A stretch of DNA of 64,000 nucleotides from JAJXWB01 sp965246795. Its GTDB lineage: Bacteria; Pseudomonadota; Alphaproteobacteria; Rhizobiales; Beijerinckiaceae. The notes beneath the pieces were generated by a model, which saw only the letters and a program-made list of their open reading frames with translations, did not search any database and had not been told where the DNA came from. This document shows, piece by piece, positions 37,025-45,687 of the stretch (the stretch's first letter is position 1; each line of letters opens with the position of its first letter). Location: contig CBDFFN010000007.1 of NCBI GenBank assembly GCA_965246795.1, positions 62,001-126,000 on the forward strand, in the 5' to 3' direction. Made by a program: the position numbers and the translations under genes.

Positions 37025-38473
37025 TCATCGACGTTGCATCTCGGGCGACATCATAAGCAGTGCGAGCCCCTGCCGCCGCGACGCCGCGCCAGCCAGAGCG
37101 CGCCGCGTTTCGGCGCTTGCCGCGGAGCCTGCCAGCGCATCGAAGAGATCGACCGGGTTCGGCCCGTCCGGAATGCGCGCGGCGATACGGTCGGCGATAT
37201 CGAGCCGCGTCTTCATGCCTTCGGGCGTCGCCCAACCCGCGGAAACATCGCTGAAACCATTCGGGCCGGGCGGCGCCCAGAGGGGCTGGCCGAGCAGAGC
37301 CAAAGCGCCGAGCGACGGATTGGAGTCGGTCGGCGGACGGCTCGTCATGCGGATCGCCGCGACAACGAACTGCCAGGGGTCGCGAACCTTTGGCGCCGAT
37401 ACGTTCCAGGCTTCGGGCGTCTGGATGAGACCCGTTGCGAGCGCAGCCAGATCGCCATCGGTGCGCGTGAAAATGTCGGTGAGTTTTGCAACAAGCGCTG
37501 GAGACGGATCGTCAGCAACGAAATGCCGCGCGAGTTTTGTCGCGATGTGGCGCGCGGTCGCCGGATGTCGCGCGAGTTCGAGAAGCGCGGCCTCGCCCTG
37601 CGCGCGTCCTCCTTGCGCATAGGTGCGGCCGAGCAGCACCTGCGGACCGGGCTCGTGAAAGTCGGCGAAAAACACGGGACTTCCCGGCTCGCCGATGCGC
37701 CCTTCGCGACCTGCAAACGTCCAGCCGGTAATGATCTTCGCGAGGCTGGTGACGTCGGCCTGCGTGTAGCCGCTTCCGACGCCCAGCGTATGCAGTTCGA
37801 GGATCTCGCGGCCGAGATTCTCGTTGAGGCCGCGTCCGCGCCGCATGCCCGCAAGCGAGCCCGCGCCGGCCGACTGCTGGTTGTCGAGGTAGAAGATCAT
37901 CGCGGGATGTTTTTCGACCGCGAGCAGCATGTCCGCGAAACGTCCGAGCACATACGGTCGGATCGCTTCGCGCTCAAAAGCGCCGGCTATAACGCGTACG
38001 AATCCACCCTTGCCGACCGAGACGCAGAAGTGGTTCGACCAGAAGGCGACAAGGCGCTCGACGAGCCCGGCGCGTGCACTCGCGGCGCGGTTCAGCCGCG
38101 CCAGCGCTTCAGCGCGGAAGATCGTCGCTTCGGGCGACGGCATGGCAGGCGGCGGCTTGCCCTCGCCGACCATCATCGGCGTCGCGTTCATCGTATCGCG
38201 CGCGGCGAAAGCCGACATTGGCGGCGCGGGACTTGGGCCTCTCAGTATGTCGTCCTGCGACCGCGCGATGCGCTTCGCTTCGAAATAGGCCACAAGCGCC
38301 GCTTGCGAGGTCGGAAGATCGGGACCACCGAGTAGCGCAATGCTGGGCGCGCGCAGTTCCGCCAGCAGAAATCCGTGCGGATCGTCGCTCGCCGCAGCGA
38401 GATCGCCGTCGGCGCGACCGCCCAACCCGAAGCGATTGAGCGCAAGAAGTCCGGTGCGATAATCGGCAGGCAT
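37025..38473 (-). CDS. DUF1800 protein, partner of DUF1501
   Basis: 482 aa, mostly helical DUF1800 family, function unassigned. It begins LLALNRFGLGGRADGDLAA, followed by the conserved FWSNHFCVSVGKGG segment (about 170), NENLGREILELHTLGVGSGYTQADV (about 235) and ARHFVADDP (about 315). No signal peptide is visible, so if it acts outside the cell it may leave with its Tat-exported partner; this is inference. It is the first gene of a two-gene unit with DUF1501 (10-base gap), divergent from an ABC importer. Confidence 0.88.
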   Translation of the reverse strand: MPADYRTGLLALNRFGLGGRADGDLAAASDDPHGFLLAELRAPSIALLGGPDLPTSQAALVAYFEAKRIARSQDDILRGPSPAPPMSAFAARDTMNATPMMVGEGKPPPAMPSPEATIFRAEALARLNRAASARAGLVERLVAFWSNHFCVSVGKGGFVRVIAGAFEREAIRPYVLGRFADMLLAVEKHPAMIFYLDNQQSAGAGSLAGMRRGRGLNENLGREILELHTLGVGSGYTQADVTSLAKIITGWTFAGREGRIGEPGSPVFFADFHEPGPQVLLGRTYAQGGRAQGEAALLELARHPATARHIATKLARHFVADDPSPALVAKLTDIFTRTDGDLAALATGLIQTPEAWNVSAPKVRDPWQFVVAAIRMTSRPPTDSNPSLGALALLGQPLWAPPGPNGFSDVSAGWATPEGMKTRLDIADRIAARIPDGPNPVDLFDALAGSAASAETRRALAGAASRRQGLALLMMSPEMQRR

Positions 38474-38606
38474 GTTCTGCTCCCGGGCCGCTGGAGCGAA
38501 GCACTACGATGCTGACTTTAGCATGAACGCCGGAATTTTCTGTTGGCGTTTCGCATTGCGGCGCTGCGCGGCTAAAAGCGCGCCAGAGCTCGATCGGACC
38601 CCTTTC

Positions 38607-39617
38607 ATGCCCTTGCCGCGTTTCGCCGTCGTCTTTGCCCTCCTTGCCGCCACCGGGGTGCCGGGCGTCGCGCAGACCGTTCCGGCACGGGCGGGCTACA
38701 TCCCGGTCATCGGCAGCGCGCAGATGTTTGTCGCCGAGAAGGAAGGCCTGTTGAAACAGGCAGGCCTCGACGTGAAGTTTTCAGTGTTCGAGTCAGGCCC
38801 GGCGATGATCCAGGCGCTCGCATCGGGCACGCTCGACATCTATGTCGCCGGCGTCGCGCCCCTCGCCGTTGCGCGCTCCAAGGGCGTCGATGTGAAAGTC
38901 GTCGCCGCGACCGCGATCAACGAGATGACGGTCGTCGCGGGCGCCAAGCTTGCACCGCTGTTCAAAGCGGGCGAAGCGCCGGCCGCAGTGCTGAAAGATT
39001 TTCGCGCCAAGAACGGCAAGGCTGCGCGCTTCGCGACGCAGCCGCCGGGCTCCGTACCGCATACGACGCTCGTGCATTGGCTCAGCGAAGTCATCAAGGC
39101 CGACAAAGCCGACTACGAAGTCGTCACGATGGGCATCGATGCGACGCAACAGGCGGTGCTCGCCGGCGCTGTCGATGGTGCGACCTTGCGCGAACCGGCG
39201 GTCACAGTATCGCTCGGACGCGATCCAAAACTGAAGCTCGTCGCGACCGGCAATGAGATGTTCCCGAACCAGCCGGGCACGGTTGTTGCCGTCTCCGGTG
39301 CGTTTCTGAAAGCACATCCGCAGGAAGTGCAGAAGCTCGTGGACGCGATCGTCAAGGCGACCGACATTCTGAAGAAAGACCCTGCACGCGCGGCGATCCC
39401 GGTCGAAGCGTCGCTCGGCAAGGGCCTTGTCGATGTTGCGACGATTACGAAAGCGATCGGTTCGCCAGCGGCGACCTTCACCAGCGACCCGCGCATCATC
39501 ATCGAGCCCTTCCGAGCGATGCAGGCGTTCCAGGTCAAGAGCGGTTCACTCGACAAGGAATATCCGCTCGACGGGCTGTTTGAAGCAAGCTTCTACGAAA
39601 AGGCGACACGGAACTGA
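38607..39617 (+). CDS. Sulfonate/nitrate-type ABC transporter binding protein
   Basis: Periplasmic solute-binding protein of the SsuA/TauA/NMT1-like (type II fold) family, 336 aa from ATG 38607. The signal peptide is about 1-22 (FAVVFALLAATGVPGVAQT). The mature protein begins RAGYIPVIGSAQMFVAEKEGLL, then ESGPAMIQALASGTLDIYVAGVAPL, the usual substrate-cleft segments. A longer frame upstream (ATG 38523) is less likely because the signal peptide would be internal. It starts a three-gene importer with the permease (7 bases later) and ATPase. The ligand could be an alkanesulfonate, taurine, nitrate or a thiamin precursor. Confidence 0.85.
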   Translation: MPLPRFAVVFALLAATGVPGVAQTVPARAGYIPVIGSAQMFVAEKEGLLKQAGLDVKFSVFESGPAMIQALASGTLDIYVAGVAPLAVARSKGVDVKVVAATAINEMTVVAGAKLAPLFKAGEAPAAVLKDFRAKNGKAARFATQPPGSVPHTTLVHWLSEVIKADKADYEVVTMGIDATQQAVLAGAVDGATLREPAVTVSLGRDPKLKLVATGNEMFPNQPGTVVAVSGAFLKAHPQEVQKLVDAIVKATDILKKDPARAAIPVEASLGKGLVDVATITKAIGSPAATFTSDPRIIIEPFRAMQAFQVKSGSLDKEYPLDGLFEASFYEKATRN

Positions 39618-39624
39618 CAACGTG

Positions 39625-40386
39625 ATGTCTTCGCTTCCGGCACGGCTGCGCACGCCGCTCGGCGTGCTCGGCCTGCTGTTGTTTCTCGCGATCTGGGAGG
39701 CCGTGCCGAAACTTGGCCTGATGCCGCAGACGCTGCTGCCGACGCCGAGCCAGTTGCCGGCCGCGTTCATGCGCGAGTTACGCAGCGGCATCTGGCTGAC
39801 GTCGGTGTTTCTCAGCCTCGAACATTACCTCGTCGGTCTCGCCGTCGGCGTCGGCATGGGTATCGTGCTCGGCGTCGCCACAGGGCTCTGGCAGCCGTTC
39901 GAATGGGGCCTCGCCTGGGTCGTGCGAACGCTGCGCCCGATCCCCGGCCTCGCATGGGTGCCGTTCGCGATCCTGTGGTTCGGCATCGATCAGACGGCCG
40001 CCGTCTTCATCATCGCCATCGGCGTGTTCTGGATCGTGTTCTTTGCCGCGCAAGGCGCGATCCGCGGCGTCGACCGCGACCTCATCGAAGTCGCCGACGC
40101 GTTCGGCTTTACCGGCGCGTGGCAGAAGCTGGTGAAAGTGCTTTTCCCCGCGGCACTTCCCGGCATTCTCGTCGGCGTTCGCACGGCGCTTGGCCAAGCG
40201 TGGATGGCGGTCGTCGCCGCAGAACTGTTCGGCGTTGCCGGCTTGGGCCAGCGCATGAACCAGGCGTCCAGCCTGCTCGCGACGGACATCGTTGTTGTCT
40301 ACATGCTGACGATGGCGGCGCTTTACGGCCTCGTCGACACGATCTTCGTCGCCATCCAGACGAGGGCGCTCGTTTGGAAAGCGTGA
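39625..40386 (+). CDS. Sulfonate/nitrate-type ABC transporter permease
   Basis: Inner-membrane permease of the SsuC/TauC type, 253 aa, about six TM helices. The EAA loop that contacts the ATPase is seen as EVADAFGFTGAWQKLVKVLFPAALPGILVG (about 155-185). The start is ATG 39625, or GTG 39622 immediately before it. It lies 7 bases after the binding-protein gene; the downstream ATPase gene begins inside its last codons. Confidence 0.9.
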   Translation: MSSLPARLRTPLGVLGLLLFLAIWEAVPKLGLMPQTLLPTPSQLPAAFMRELRSGIWLTSVFLSLEHYLVGLAVGVGMGIVLGVATGLWQPFEWGLAWVVRTLRPIPGLAWVPFAILWFGIDQTAAVFIIAIGVFWIVFFAAQGAIRGVDRDLIEVADAFGFTGAWQKLVKVLFPAALPGILVGVRTALGQAWMAVVAAELFGVAGLGQRMNQASSLLATDIVVVYMLTMAALYGLVDTIFVAIQTRALVWKA

Positions 40387-41144
40387 TCACGCTCCGCGAT
40401 CTCGGCATCGCCTTCGGTGAAGGCGCGTCGCGCTCGCAGGTTCTCAGGAGCCTCGATCTCGACGTGTCGCGGGGCGAGTTCGTTGCGATCGTCGGCGCGT
40501 CCGGCGTCGGCAAGTCGACGTTGCTGCGCATCCTCATGGGTCTCGCGAAACCCTCGCACGGCACGGTGCAAGTTGCGCCTGCGACCGGCGCGAGCCGCGC
40601 GATGGCGATGGTGTTTCAGGATGCGCGACTGCTGCCGTGGCGGCGCATCCTCGCCAACGTTTGTTTCGGCCTTGAAAAACTTGCGTTGTCGGCGGCAGAG
40701 CGCAAGACGCGCGCTGAACGTGCGCTCGCGCGTGTCGGCCTGCGCGACACCGCGAAACGGTTTCCGCACCAGCTCTCCGGTGGTCAGCGCCAACGCGTCG
40801 CGCTCGCCCGCGCACTTGCCGTCGATCCCGACATTCTGCTGATGGACGAACCCTTCTCGGCGCTCGACGTCGCAACGCGCGAGGCGCTGCAGGATGATCT
40901 CATGCGTATCCAGCGCGAGACCGGCAAGACTGTGCTTTTTGTCACGCACGACATCGACGAGGCGGTGTTTCTCGCCGACCGTGTCGTTGCGCTCGGCGGC
41001 CGTCCCGGCGAAGTGAAAGCGCAAATCGATGTCGATGTTGGGAAGCCGCGTCGCCGCAGCGATCCCGTGCTGCACGAGGTTTCCGCGCGTTTGAAGCTGT
41101 TGATCGCGGCGCAAGCGCCGTCGCGTGACGACTGGGTGATCTGA
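40374..41144 (+). CDS. Sulfonate/nitrate-type ABC transporter ATPase
   Basis: SsuB/TauB-type nucleotide-binding subunit, about 256 aa. Walker A is VGASGVGKST, the Q-loop FQDARLLPW (the LLPW form is typical of this subfamily), signature LSGGQRQRVALARAL, Walker B ILLMDEPFSALD, and switch His in FVTHDIDEA. TTG 40374 is preferred because GAGGG lies 7 bases upstream; GTG 40383 (GTGA overlap with the permease stop) is the alternative. An inverted-repeat element follows 18 bases after the stop. Confidence 0.9.
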   Translation: MESVITLRDLGIAFGEGASRSQVLRSLDLDVSRGEFVAIVGASGVGKSTLLRILMGLAKPSHGTVQVAPATGASRAMAMVFQDARLLPWRRILANVCFGLEKLALSAAERKTRAERALARVGLRDTAKRFPHQLSGGQRQRVALARALAVDPDILLMDEPFSALDVATREALQDDLMRIQRETGKTVLFVTHDIDEAVFLADRVVALGGRPGEVKAQIDVDVGKPRRRSDPVLHEVSARLKLLIAAQAPSRDDWVI

Positions 41145-41162
41145 CTCTCGTCGCCACTTGGC

Positions 41163-41268
41163 CCTCATCCTGAGAAGCCTGCGCAGCAGGCGTCTCGAAG
41201 AATGATCGGCACACGGTTCTGGATGTCATCCTTCGAGACGCGAACTTCGTTCGCTCCTCAGGATGAGG
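41163..41268. repeat. Nested intergenic inverted repeat (REP-like)
   Basis: The outer arms CCTCATCCTGAG (41163-41174) and CTCAGGATGAGG (41257-41268) are perfect 12-base complements. Inside are GTCTCGAAGAATG (41192-41204) against CATCCTTCGAGAC (41227-41239) with one mismatch, and small hairpins CCTGCGCAGCAGG and GCGAACTTCGTTCGC. The whole element can fold into one long stem. It lies between the convergent ABC operon and carA. The type is known as a dispersed repeat in Hyphomicrobiales genomes and may help end transcription. Confidence 0.8.
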
Positions 41269-41288
41269 TTTTTCGTTCCAGCGCCGCC

Positions 41289-42482
41289 TCAGATTTTCGT
41301 CGGCGCGCTCTTCGTATCGATCATCTCGACGAAACGCCGGAACAGATAATGGCTGTCGCGCGGACCCGGCGATGCTTCGGGATGATGCTGCACCGAAAAT
41401 GCCGGGCGATCCGTCAGCGCGATGCCGCAATTCGACCCATCGAACAGCGAGCGATGCGTCTCGACTGCGCCCGACGGCAAGGTGTCGCGATCGACAGCAA
41501 AACCGTGGTTCATCGACACGATCTCGACCTTGCCTGTCGTGTCGTCGAACACGGGATGGTTCGCGCCGTGATGGCCCTGGCTCATCTTCATCGTCTTCGC
41601 GCCGATGGCGAGCGCCATCATCTGATGGCCGAGGCAGATGCCGAAAGTCGGCATCTTCGCATCCAGCAGGCTTTTGATGACGGGCACGGCATATTCGCCG
41701 GTCGCCGCGGGATCGCCGGGGCCGTTCGATAGAAACACGCCGTCGGGCTTCATCGCGAGAATGTCCGAGGCCGGCGTTGTCGGTGGCACGACCGTGACCT
41801 CGCAACCGGCATCAGCGAGCAGACGCAGGATGTTGCGCTTCACGCCGTAATCGATAGCGACAACCTTGCGCTTGGGCTCCGTCTGGCGACCGAAACCGTC
41901 GTCGAGCGTCCAGGTCGTCTCGTCCCACCCGAATCGCTGCGTACCCGTCACCTCCGGCACGAGATCGAGGCCGTCCATGCCGCCCCAGGCCTTGGCCTGC
42001 GCGAGCAGTGCATCGCGATCGAAGCCACCGTACGGCGCATGCGCGATGACGGCATTCGGCATGCCCTTGTCGCGAATGAGCGCAGTGAGAGCGCGCGTGT
42101 CGACGCCAGAAATGCCGATGATCCCGCGATGTTCGAGCCATTGCGCGAGATGGCGCGTGGCGCGCCAGTTCGACGGCGCGGTGGCCGGCGCCCGCAGCAC
42201 GACACCAACAACGCCCGAGGAAGCGGCCATGTTCACCGTTTCGATGTCATCCTCGTTCGTCCCGACATTGCCGATATGCGGGAAGGTAAAAGTGACGATC
42301 TGCCCGGCGTAGGACGGGTCGGTGAGGATTTCCTCATAGCCCGTCATCGCCGTGTTGAAACAGACTTCCGCGACTTTGGCGCCCGTCGCGCCAAGGCCGA
42401 ACCCTTCGACGATCGTGCCGTCGGCGAGGACGAGCAGCGCGGTCGGCTTCTGTTCCGTCCAGTGTTCCGGGGCGTCGGTCAT
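41289..42482 (-). CDS. carA: Carbamoyl-phosphate synthase small subunit
   Basis: Glutaminase subunit supplying ammonia to CarB. 397 aa: the N-terminal CPSase_sm_chain domain (about 1-150: LVLADGTIVEGFGLGATG, FNTAMTGYEEILTDPSY) and class I glutamine amidotransferase domain (about 200-385) with nucleophile Cys in FGICLGHQ, and the His/Glu pair in VQHHPEASPGP. The start ATG 42482 is preceded by GAGGAA. It is unlinked from carB (about 12 kb away, opposite strand) and divergent from the GatB/YqeY gene across 204 bases, an arrangement common in alphaproteobacteria. Confidence 0.96.
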   Translation of the reverse strand: MTDAPEHWTEQKPTALLVLADGTIVEGFGLGATGAKVAEVCFNTAMTGYEEILTDPSYAGQIVTFTFPHIGNVGTNEDDIETVNMAASSGVVGVVLRAPATAPSNWRATRHLAQWLEHRGIIGISGVDTRALTALIRDKGMPNAVIAHAPYGGFDRDALLAQAKAWGGMDGLDLVPEVTGTQRFGWDETTWTLDDGFGRQTEPKRKVVAIDYGVKRNILRLLADAGCEVTVVPPTTPASDILAMKPDGVFLSNGPGDPAATGEYAVPVIKSLLDAKMPTFGICLGHQMMALAIGAKTMKMSQGHHGANHPVFDDTTGKVEIVSMNHGFAVDRDTLPSGAVETHRSLFDGSNCGIALTDRPAFSVQHHPEASPGPRDSHYLFRRFVEMIDTKSAPTKI

Positions 42483-42686
42483 TCAGTTCCTCGCAAGCGC
42501 GCAGACACGGCGACAGAGGTCGCAGCATTTTGCATCGCAGTTATCGGGCTGATCGCGAGGTTTAGGCGGCGCGGCGGAGAGGGTCAATCGCGCCGCCAGC
42601 GATGCCGACATGCAATTGCGACATCGCGCGACGGCTGCCAATCCGTGCGCGGACACGATACATGGACGGCAAAACGGGAACAGCCG

Positions 42687-43136
42687 ATGCGCGAAAAATT
42701 CACGGAAGACCTCAAGACTGCGATGAAGGCGGGCGAGAAGCGCAAGGTCGAGACCATCCGCATGGTGATGGCGGCGCTGAAAGATCGTGACATCGCCGCC
42801 CGCGGCGAGGGCAAGACGGTTTCGGACGACGACATCCTCTCGCTGCTCCAAAAACTCATCAAGAGCCGGGCCGAGTCCGCCGACATCTACGAAAAGGCCG
42901 GCCGCGAGGAATTGGCGGCACAGGAACGCGAGGAGATGGCGATCATCGGCGCCTATTTGCCAAGCCAACTCGACGAAGCCGCCGCGGCAGATGCGATCAA
43001 GGCTGCGATCGCCGAGACGGGCGCTTCGTCGATGAAGGACATGGGCAAGGTCGTCGCAGCGCTGAAGGCGAAATACACGGGCCGGATGGATTTCGCGAAG
43101 GCGAGTGCCGCCGTGAAAGCCGCGCTGTCGTCCTAA
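42687..43136 (+). CDS. GatB/YqeY domain protein
   Basis: 149 aa protein made only of the YqeY domain, related to the C-terminal tail of the amidotransferase subunit GatB that grips tRNA. Its own role is not settled, tRNA-related function being the usual guess. From ATG 42687 (GGGAA upstream): REKFTEDLKTAMKAGEKRKVETIRMV, then a long helical bundle, and the small C-terminal helical domain (about 105-149, SSMKDMGKVVAALKAKYTG). A start further upstream in frame is not supported. It is divergent from carA. Confidence 0.9.
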   Translation: MREKFTEDLKTAMKAGEKRKVETIRMVMAALKDRDIAARGEGKTVSDDDILSLLQKLIKSRAESADIYEKAGREELAAQEREEMAIIGAYLPSQLDEAAAADAIKAAIAETGASSMKDMGKVVAALKAKYTGRMDFAKASAAVKAALSS

Positions 43137-43237
43137 CGTCACCGTAACGCAGTTTCGTTCAGCCGCCGTTCAGCCCTTGCAAGTTCGACTGGCTGCGCGA
43201 CAATGGCCGCGGTGCGGTACTGATCGGGAGTAGACCT

Positions 43238-43501
43238 TTGGACAGACGATCTCTTTTGAAAATGTTCGGTGTTGCGGCAGCGGCGGCTGCCGTCATGGCG
43301 CCTGCCGTGGCGGATGCCATGCCGGCCGCGCCGCGCTCCGGCGCGGTGCCGACGCCTCCGGGCGCTGCTCCGGGCGTCGCGACCGACGCCGACATCGAAG
43401 CGGCAACGCCCGAAAAGGCATATTACGGCTGGCGTCGGCGCTACTATCGCCCGCGCTTCTACCGTCCGCGCCGCTTCTATCGCCGCCGCTTCTATTATTG
43501 A
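43238..43501 (+). CDS. Small Tat-signal protein with Arg/aromatic tail
   Basis: 87 aa from TTG 43238, with GGGAG upstream. A twin-arginine-like signal (MDRRSLLKMFGVAAAAAAVM, cleavage near residue 27) is followed by a Pro/Ala/Gly-rich stretch, a short acidic part (ATDADIEAATPEK) and, in the last 26 residues, a tail made almost only of Arg, Tyr, Phe, Trp and Pro. No enzyme domain. Such a tail could bind polyanions (nucleic acid, LPS or polysaccharide) at the cell surface, but that is inference. I know of similar small exported Tyr/Arg-rich proteins in Hyphomicrobiales, none characterised. Confidence 0.65.
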   Translation: MDRRSLLKMFGVAAAAAAVMAPAVADAMPAAPRSGAVPTPPGAAPGVATDADIEAATPEKAYYGWRRRYYRPRFYRPRRFYRRRFYY

Positions 43502-43542
43502 TCTGATTCCCGCCTGAACTCTTTTTGGAGCAAATCCTAAAC

Positions 43543-43565
43543 GCCGAAGTGGAAGCCACTTCGGC
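43543..43565. terminator. Perfect hairpin between convergent genes
   Basis: The 10-bp perfect stem is GCCGAAGTGG (43543-43552) and CCACTTCGGC (43556-43565), with a 3-base loop. It lies between the small Tat-signal gene and the histidine phosphatase gene. T-runs are poor on both strands, so termination efficiency is uncertain. Confidence 0.55.
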
Positions 43566-43576
43566 GGGACGTGCTC

Positions 43577-44287
43577 TCAGGCGGGTTTCGAATCGGCCGG
43601 CGTCGCGCCGGTCCAGGGCTGGTGGTTCACCGTGTGAATCCGCCAGCCGCTTTCCTTTCCGTCGTCGAGAAAATCGAGCCGCGTGATCGCGCAATTGTCG
43701 GTCGCAAAAGCAAGCGGCCCGGCGGGCGATAACGCCAGCGCCTGGCCCAGCGCAGCGCGAATCGTACCGCCATGCGCGACGATGACGACGTCTTTTCCGC
43801 GCAAGCGTTTCGACATCTCCTCGATCGCGCCGCGCACGCGCGCGCAGAGATCGACGAAACTCTCGCCGTTCGGCGCCGGCACGTCGGGCGCGGAGAACCA
43901 GTAAGCCGTCGGCGACGGCTTCACGCGTTCGAAAAAGGCCGCGCGATCCTCGCCTTGCCAGTCGCCAAGATTCTGCTCCATCAGCGCGGCGCTGATTTCG
44001 TATTTTATCGTCTTCGCATCGGGATGACCGGCGGCGAGAATTGCGTCGGCCGTCTCGCGCGTCCGGCGCAGCGTCGTCACGACCCAATGCGCGCCGGTCG
44101 GAAGCGCCTGCGCGAGCGCATCGAATTTGTAACGCTCGCTCGTATCGCAGGAGAGGTCGCGCTGCCCGTATATCTTGCCGCCGTCGCTGCGCACCGGCGC
44201 GTGCCGCACCCACCAGAAACGCGTGTGCGCAAAGCCTTCGAGGCCGGGCAGATGTTTCTCGTCGAGCGCGGTGGCGGGAGCAGACAA
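43577..44287 (-). CDS. Histidine phosphatase family protein
   Basis: Phosphoglycerate-mutase-like phosphatase (His-phosphatase branch 1), 236 aa from TTG 44287, which has AAAGGA six bases upstream; TTG 44302 is the alternative. The catalytic motif reads WWVRHAPV (RHxP instead of the usual RHG, as in CobC/alpha-ribazole phosphatase-like proteins), the Arg in TTLRRTRETA, acid residue in EQNLGDWQGE, and second His in VAHGGTIRAAL. Substrate unknown: alpha-ribazole phosphate is possible, but no cobalamin genes are nearby. It is divergent from an SDR gene. Confidence 0.85.
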   Translation of the reverse strand: MSAPATALDEKHLPGLEGFAHTRFWWVRHAPVRSDGGKIYGQRDLSCDTSERYKFDALAQALPTGAHWVVTTLRRTRETADAILAAGHPDAKTIKYEISAALMEQNLGDWQGEDRAAFFERVKPSPTAYWFSAPDVPAPNGESFVDLCARVRGAIEEMSKRLRGKDVVIVAHGGTIRAALGQALALSPAGPLAFATDNCAITRLDFLDDGKESGWRIHTVNHQPWTGATPADSKPA

Positions 44288-44358
44288 GGCGGTTCCTTTC
44301 AAACGGGGTCGTTTGGTTTATGGAGAGCGCAACGATCAGGTCAAACGGAGGACGACGA

Positions 44359-45141
44359 ATGGCGGGACGGCTCGCGGGCAAGGTTGCGGTGGTCACCGGT
44401 GCCGGCAGCGGCATCGGCCGTGCGACGACAAAACTGTTCTGCGCCGAGGGCGCGAAGGTTCTCGCCGTCGACCGTAACGAAGAGGGTCTTCGCGAGACTG
44501 TCGATGGCCTGAAAGGCTCCGCGATTGCGCAGGCGGCCGACGTCGGCAGCGAAGCGGACGTTCTCGCCTACCTCGCGCGCGCCGAAAAAGAGTTCGGCGG
44601 ACTCGACGTCATCTATGCCAATGCCGGCGTAAGCGGCGGACTTGTGTCGTTGCTCGATGTGACCGTGGAGATGTTCACGGAAATTCTGCGCATCAATCTT
44701 ATCGGGCCGTTTCTCGCCATCAAGCACGCCGCGCCAAAAATGGCGGCGAGGGGTAAGGGCTCGATCGTTTGCACGGCGTCCGTTGCGGGTCTGCGCGCGA
44801 ACGCGGGCGGCGTGCCTTACAGCGCGTCCAAAGCCGGCGTGATCTCGCTTGTGCAGACGAGCGCCAATGCGCTGATCGGCACAGGCGTGCGTGTCAACGC
44901 AATCTGCCCGGGCTTGATCGAGACGGGCATGACGCAACCGATCTTCGACAATGCGCGGGCAAAAGGCGCGGGCGACAAGATCGGCCAGCTCAATCCGTTG
45001 CAGCGCGGCGGCGAGCCGCACGAAATCGCGGCGATGGCATTGTTTCTCGCGAGCGACGAGGCGTCCTACGTGAACGGCCAGGCGTTTCCGGTCGACGGTG
45101 GATTGTCGTCGACACTGCCGTTTACGCGCCCGCGGAAGTAA
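44359..45141 (+). CDS. Short-chain dehydrogenase/reductase
   Basis: NAD(P)-dependent classical SDR, 260 aa from ATG 44359 (GGAG upstream). Cofactor motif TGAGSGIG (about 14-21), Asp after beta2 (VDRN, suggesting NAD preference), NAG in YANAGVSG, catalytic Ser in CTASVAG and Tyr-Lys in YSASK. The C-terminus YVNGQAFPVDGGLSS is typical of 3-oxoacyl-ACP-reductase-like SDRs. Substrate not determinable. It is probably a single-gene unit, with a GC hairpin just after the stop. Confidence 0.88.
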   Translation: MAGRLAGKVAVVTGAGSGIGRATTKLFCAEGAKVLAVDRNEEGLRETVDGLKGSAIAQAADVGSEADVLAYLARAEKEFGGLDVIYANAGVSGGLVSLLDVTVEMFTEILRINLIGPFLAIKHAAPKMAARGKGSIVCTASVAGLRANAGGVPYSASKAGVISLVQTSANALIGTGVRVNAICPGLIETGMTQPIFDNARAKGAGDKIGQLNPLQRGGEPHEIAAMALFLASDEASYVNGQAFPVDGGLSSTLPFTRPRK

Positions 45142-45147
45142 TGGATC

Positions 45148-45165
45148 GCGAGCCTCCCGGCTCGC
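45148..45165 (+). terminator. Hairpin after SDR gene
   Basis: The 7-bp stem is GCGAGCC (45148-45154) and GGCTCGC (45159-45165), loop TCCC, followed by ATACTTTT. A plausible terminator for the SDR gene. Confidence 0.45.
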
Positions 45166-45210
45166 ATACTTTTCGTAAGGACAATGTAAGCGAGGACGCG
45201 CGCGGTCCAA

Positions 45211-45642
45211 TCACAACCGCAGATGCCGCTCGGTCAGTTTCGCCATGAAGGCAACGACGGCGTCCTCGCTCAGTTCGGCAAAAGTCAGATGCGCGGCCGG
45301 CTCGTGCGACACCGCGGTGCGGTCGAAGAATTCGACCATGCCGTTGTCGACGACGTTCACGCTGCCTTTAGCAAACCGTTTGTCTTCGCAGCATAGTGCG
45401 AAATCGAGCGCAGCCAGCCCGAGACCGCCGTCGCTGTCGTTCGGTGCGCCGGCCGAGAATGAAACGCTGAGCGGCAGACTGAAATGGTTCGGCAGCGCCG
45501 CCTGTAACGCATGCAGCTTGGCCTCGACTTCGCTCGGGAAACGCGCCCGGCGCTCGGCCGGCGAGACCGCATTATCGGCGTCGCGCTGTGCCTTCTCGCT
45601 CTTCTTGCGCTCGTAGATATCGTTCGGCGAAACGGGCGGCAT
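45211..45642 (-). CDS. Conserved-looking protein of unknown function
   Basis: 143 aa, soluble, no signal peptide or TM helix. The N-terminal 40 residues are charged and helical (NDIYERKKSEKAQRDADNAVS), with a beta-rich middle (HFSLPLSVSFSAGAPND; LDFALCCEDKRF; GSVNVVDNGMVEFFDR) and a C-terminal helix (SEDAVVAFMAKLTERHLRL). I do not recognise a family. It lies 45 bases upstream of... uppP's stop on the same strand order is uppP then this gene, so it may be transcribed after a different promoter; its own start at 45642 is 45 bases from the uppP 3' end. Confidence 0.6.
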   Translation of the reverse strand: MPPVSPNDIYERKKSEKAQRDADNAVSPAERRARFPSEVEAKLHALQAALPNHFSLPLSVSFSAGAPNDSDGGLGLAALDFALCCEDKRFAKGSVNVVDNGMVEFFDRTAVSHEPAAHLTFAELSEDAVVAFMAKLTERHLRL

Positions 45643-45687
45643 TTTCCTGCTCTCCCCTCGGACTCCCTAGGCCCGCTGGCGAAAAGA

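Noticed and set aside
36884..38335. Plus-strand open frame of 483 codons
   Set aside because: Antisense to the DUF1800/DUF1501 pair; no family features.
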